Program-made: the position numbers and the translations under genes
In this document: piece by piece, positions 13,743 to 14,702 of the stretch
Layout: the number at the start of each line of letters is the position of its first letter
Numbering within the stretch: position 1 is the stretch's first letter
Notes under the pieces: model-generated
Database searches by the model: none
What the model was told of the DNA's origin: nothing
The model's input: the letters and a program-made list of their open reading frames with translations, nothing else
NCBI GenBank assembly: GCA_029263635.1
Contig: JAJUFY010000015.1
Coordinates: 1 to 14,702 of the forward strand
Reading direction: 5' to 3'
Length of the DNA stretch: 14,702 bases
DNA from: Ectothiorhodospiraceae bacterium
Lineage (GTDB): Bacteria; Pseudomonadota; Gammaproteobacteria; Nitrococcales; AK92

Positions 13743-14473
13743 CCCGCGCCCCGATCCTGACCGTCGACGGGCTGAGCAAGCGCTTCGGCGGCCTGGTGGC
13801 GGTCGATGGCCTGAGCTTCAGCGTCTACCCCGGCGAGATCGTCGGCCTGCTCGGCCCCAACGGCTCGGGCAAGACCACCACCATGCACCTGATCTCCGGG
13901 GCGCTGAAGCCGAGCGCCGGCTCGATCCGGCTCGGCGGTGACGAGATCGCCGGGCAGCCGCCGTACCGCATCGCCCGCCTGGGCATCGCCCGCACCTTTC
14001 AGCTGGTGCGGGTGCTCGGCTCCATGACCTGCCTGGAGAACGTCCAGGCCGGGCTCGCCTTCGGACCCGGCGCGCTGGCTGGCAAGGCCGCCGCGCAGCG
14101 CGCCCACGCCCTGCTGGAGCGGGTCGGCATGCACCCGCTCGCCGACCGGCCGGCCGGCGAGCTGACCTATCTCGACCAAACGCGCCTGGAGCTGGCCCGC
14201 GCGCTGGCGGTGCGTCCACGGCTGCTGCTGCTCGACGAGTGGCTGGCCGGCCTCAACCCCTCCGAGCTGGTGGAAGGCATCGCCCTGCTGCGCGCGCTGC
14301 GCGAGGATGGCATCACCATGGTGCTGGTCGAGCACGTGATGGACGCCATCCGCTCGCTGTGCGACCGCTGCGTGGTAATGAACGCCGGGCGCAAGATCGC
14401 GGATGCACAGCCGGAGGCTGCCCTGTCGGACCCGGAAGTGGTCCGTGCCTATCTGGGAGACGACGATGCTTGA
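13739..14473 (+). CDS. livG: Liv-type ABC transporter ATPase, LivG-like, variant signature
   Basis: This 244-residue cytoplasmic ATPase powers the importer. Walker A G-P-N-G-S-G-K-T-T is at 39-47, the Q-loop Gln88 is in A-R-T-F-Q, Walker B L-L-L-L-D-E is at 162-167, the D-loop A-G-L-N-P is at 170-174, and the switch His199 is in V-E-H. The ABC signature, normally L-S-Y-G-Q-Q in LivG, reads L-T-Y-L-D-Q at 142-147, so the conserved glycine is Leu and the glutamine is Asp. Flanking R-L-E-L-A-R-A-L is normal, so this is probably a functional subfamily variant and not a broken gene. AAGGAGG lies 7 nt before the ATG. It overlaps livM by 4 nt and livF by 8 nt. Confidence 0.93.
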   Translation: MTRAPILTVDGLSKRFGGLVAVDGLSFSVYPGEIVGLLGPNGSGKTTTMHLISGALKPSAGSIRLGGDEIAGQPPYRIARLGIARTFQLVRVLGSMTCLENVQAGLAFGPGALAGKAAAQRAHALLERVGMHPLADRPAGELTYLDQTRLELARALAVRPRLLLLDEWLAGLNPSELVEGIALLRALREDGITMVLVEHVMDAIRSLCDRCVVMNAGRKIADAQPEAALSDPEVVRAYLGDDDA

Positions 14474-14702
14474 GCTGCAAGGAGTAGCGGTCGCCTACGG
14501 CCAGCACGTGGCGCTGCGCGAGGTCGCCCTCACGGTCGCGGCCGGCGAGGTGGTGGTGATGCTCGGCGCCAACGGTGCCGGTAAGTCGACCCTCTTGAAA
14601 GCCATTGCCGGGTTGGTGACGCCACTGTCCGGCGCCCGGATCCAGCTGGATGGCACCGACCTCACCGCCCTGCCGGCGCACCGCATCGTCGAGGCCGGTA
14701 TC
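14466..14702 (+). CDS. livF: Liv-type ABC transporter ATPase, LivF-like (cut by right edge)
   Basis: The first 79 codons are present. The start M-L-E-L-Q-G-V-A-V-A-Y-G leads into a Walker A motif G-A-N-G-A-G-K-S-T at 34-42 and the L-L-K-A-I-A-G-L helix, typical of LivF, the second ATPase of the importer. The A-L-P-A-H-R-I-V-E-A-G-I ending of the visible part is also LivF-like. The ATG at 14466 lies 8 nt inside livG, with GGGAG 7 nt upstream. The Q-loop, signature, Walker B and switch histidine lie outside the window. Confidence 0.9.
   Translation, partial: MLELQGVAVAYGQHVALREVALTVAAGEVVVMLGANGAGKSTLLKAIAGLVTPLSGARIQLDGTDLTALPAHRIVEAGI

Noticed and set aside
1..14702. CRISPR array, prophage, toxin-antitoxin or defence system
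   Set aside because: I looked for spaced direct repeats, integrase or transposase motifs and small paired ORFs and found none; all sizeable genes are explained by metabolism, metal handling and transport.

Overview
The window looks like chromosomal DNA of a high-GC, metabolically versatile proteobacterium, probably a gamma- or betaproteobacterium with Pseudomonas-like habits. The reasons are G/C-ending codons, strong Shine-Dalgarno (SD) sites, Anr/FNR-type boxes, REP/REPIN-like repeats, and a protocatechuate-branch beta-ketoadipate operon beside a branched-chain-amino-acid-type (Liv) ABC transporter. I see no phage, CRISPR, tRNA, rRNA or insertion-sequence genes, and no stretch that looks recently acquired.

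Layout. Positions 1-393 hold a divergent pair. The N-terminus of a probable bacteriohemerythrin runs off the left edge on the minus strand. A 50-residue single-span membrane protein (DUF3149-like) lies on the plus strand at 241-393. Two FNR/Anr-type boxes lie between them, one suitably placed for each gene. Positions 394-810 carry no convincing gene but do carry repeats. From 811 to 10335 everything is on the minus strand: a LOG-type Rossmann protein, a GNAT acetyltransferase, a nicotinamidase (pncA), a P1B-type metal ATPase with a C-terminal hemerythrin domain, a small CopD-like four-helix membrane protein, and then the aromatic operon. That operon is transcribed pcaI-pcaJ-pcaD-pcaC-pobA. From 10597 to the right edge the plus strand carries a periplasmic binding protein, two permeases and two ATPases of a Liv-type importer; the last gene is cut by the window end.

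How the genes work together. PobA converts 4-hydroxybenzoate to protocatechuate. PcaC and PcaD carry out the decarboxylase and enol-lactone hydrolase steps, and the CoA-transferase pair activates 3-oxoadipate. The ring-cleaving dioxygenase (pcaGH), the cycloisomerase (pcaB) and the thiolase (pcaF) are not in the window. The divergently transcribed importer shares the 261-bp intergenic region with this operon, so it is a good candidate for uptake of an aromatic acid that feeds the pathway; this is inferred from context. The shared region contains a near-consensus sigma70 promoter facing the catabolic operon and an inverted pair of 17-bp elements resembling the PcaR (IclR-family) box. No regulator gene is present.

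Nothing here amounts to a clearly new biological system. The points most worth a second look are the paired Anr/FNR boxes between two small genes, the hemerythrin-fused metal ATPase with an Asn where an iron-binding His is expected, the PcaR-like operator pair shared by catabolism and transport, a non-canonical ABC signature motif in the LivG-like ATPase, and a family of REP-like repeats arranged as REPIN-style inverted pairs.
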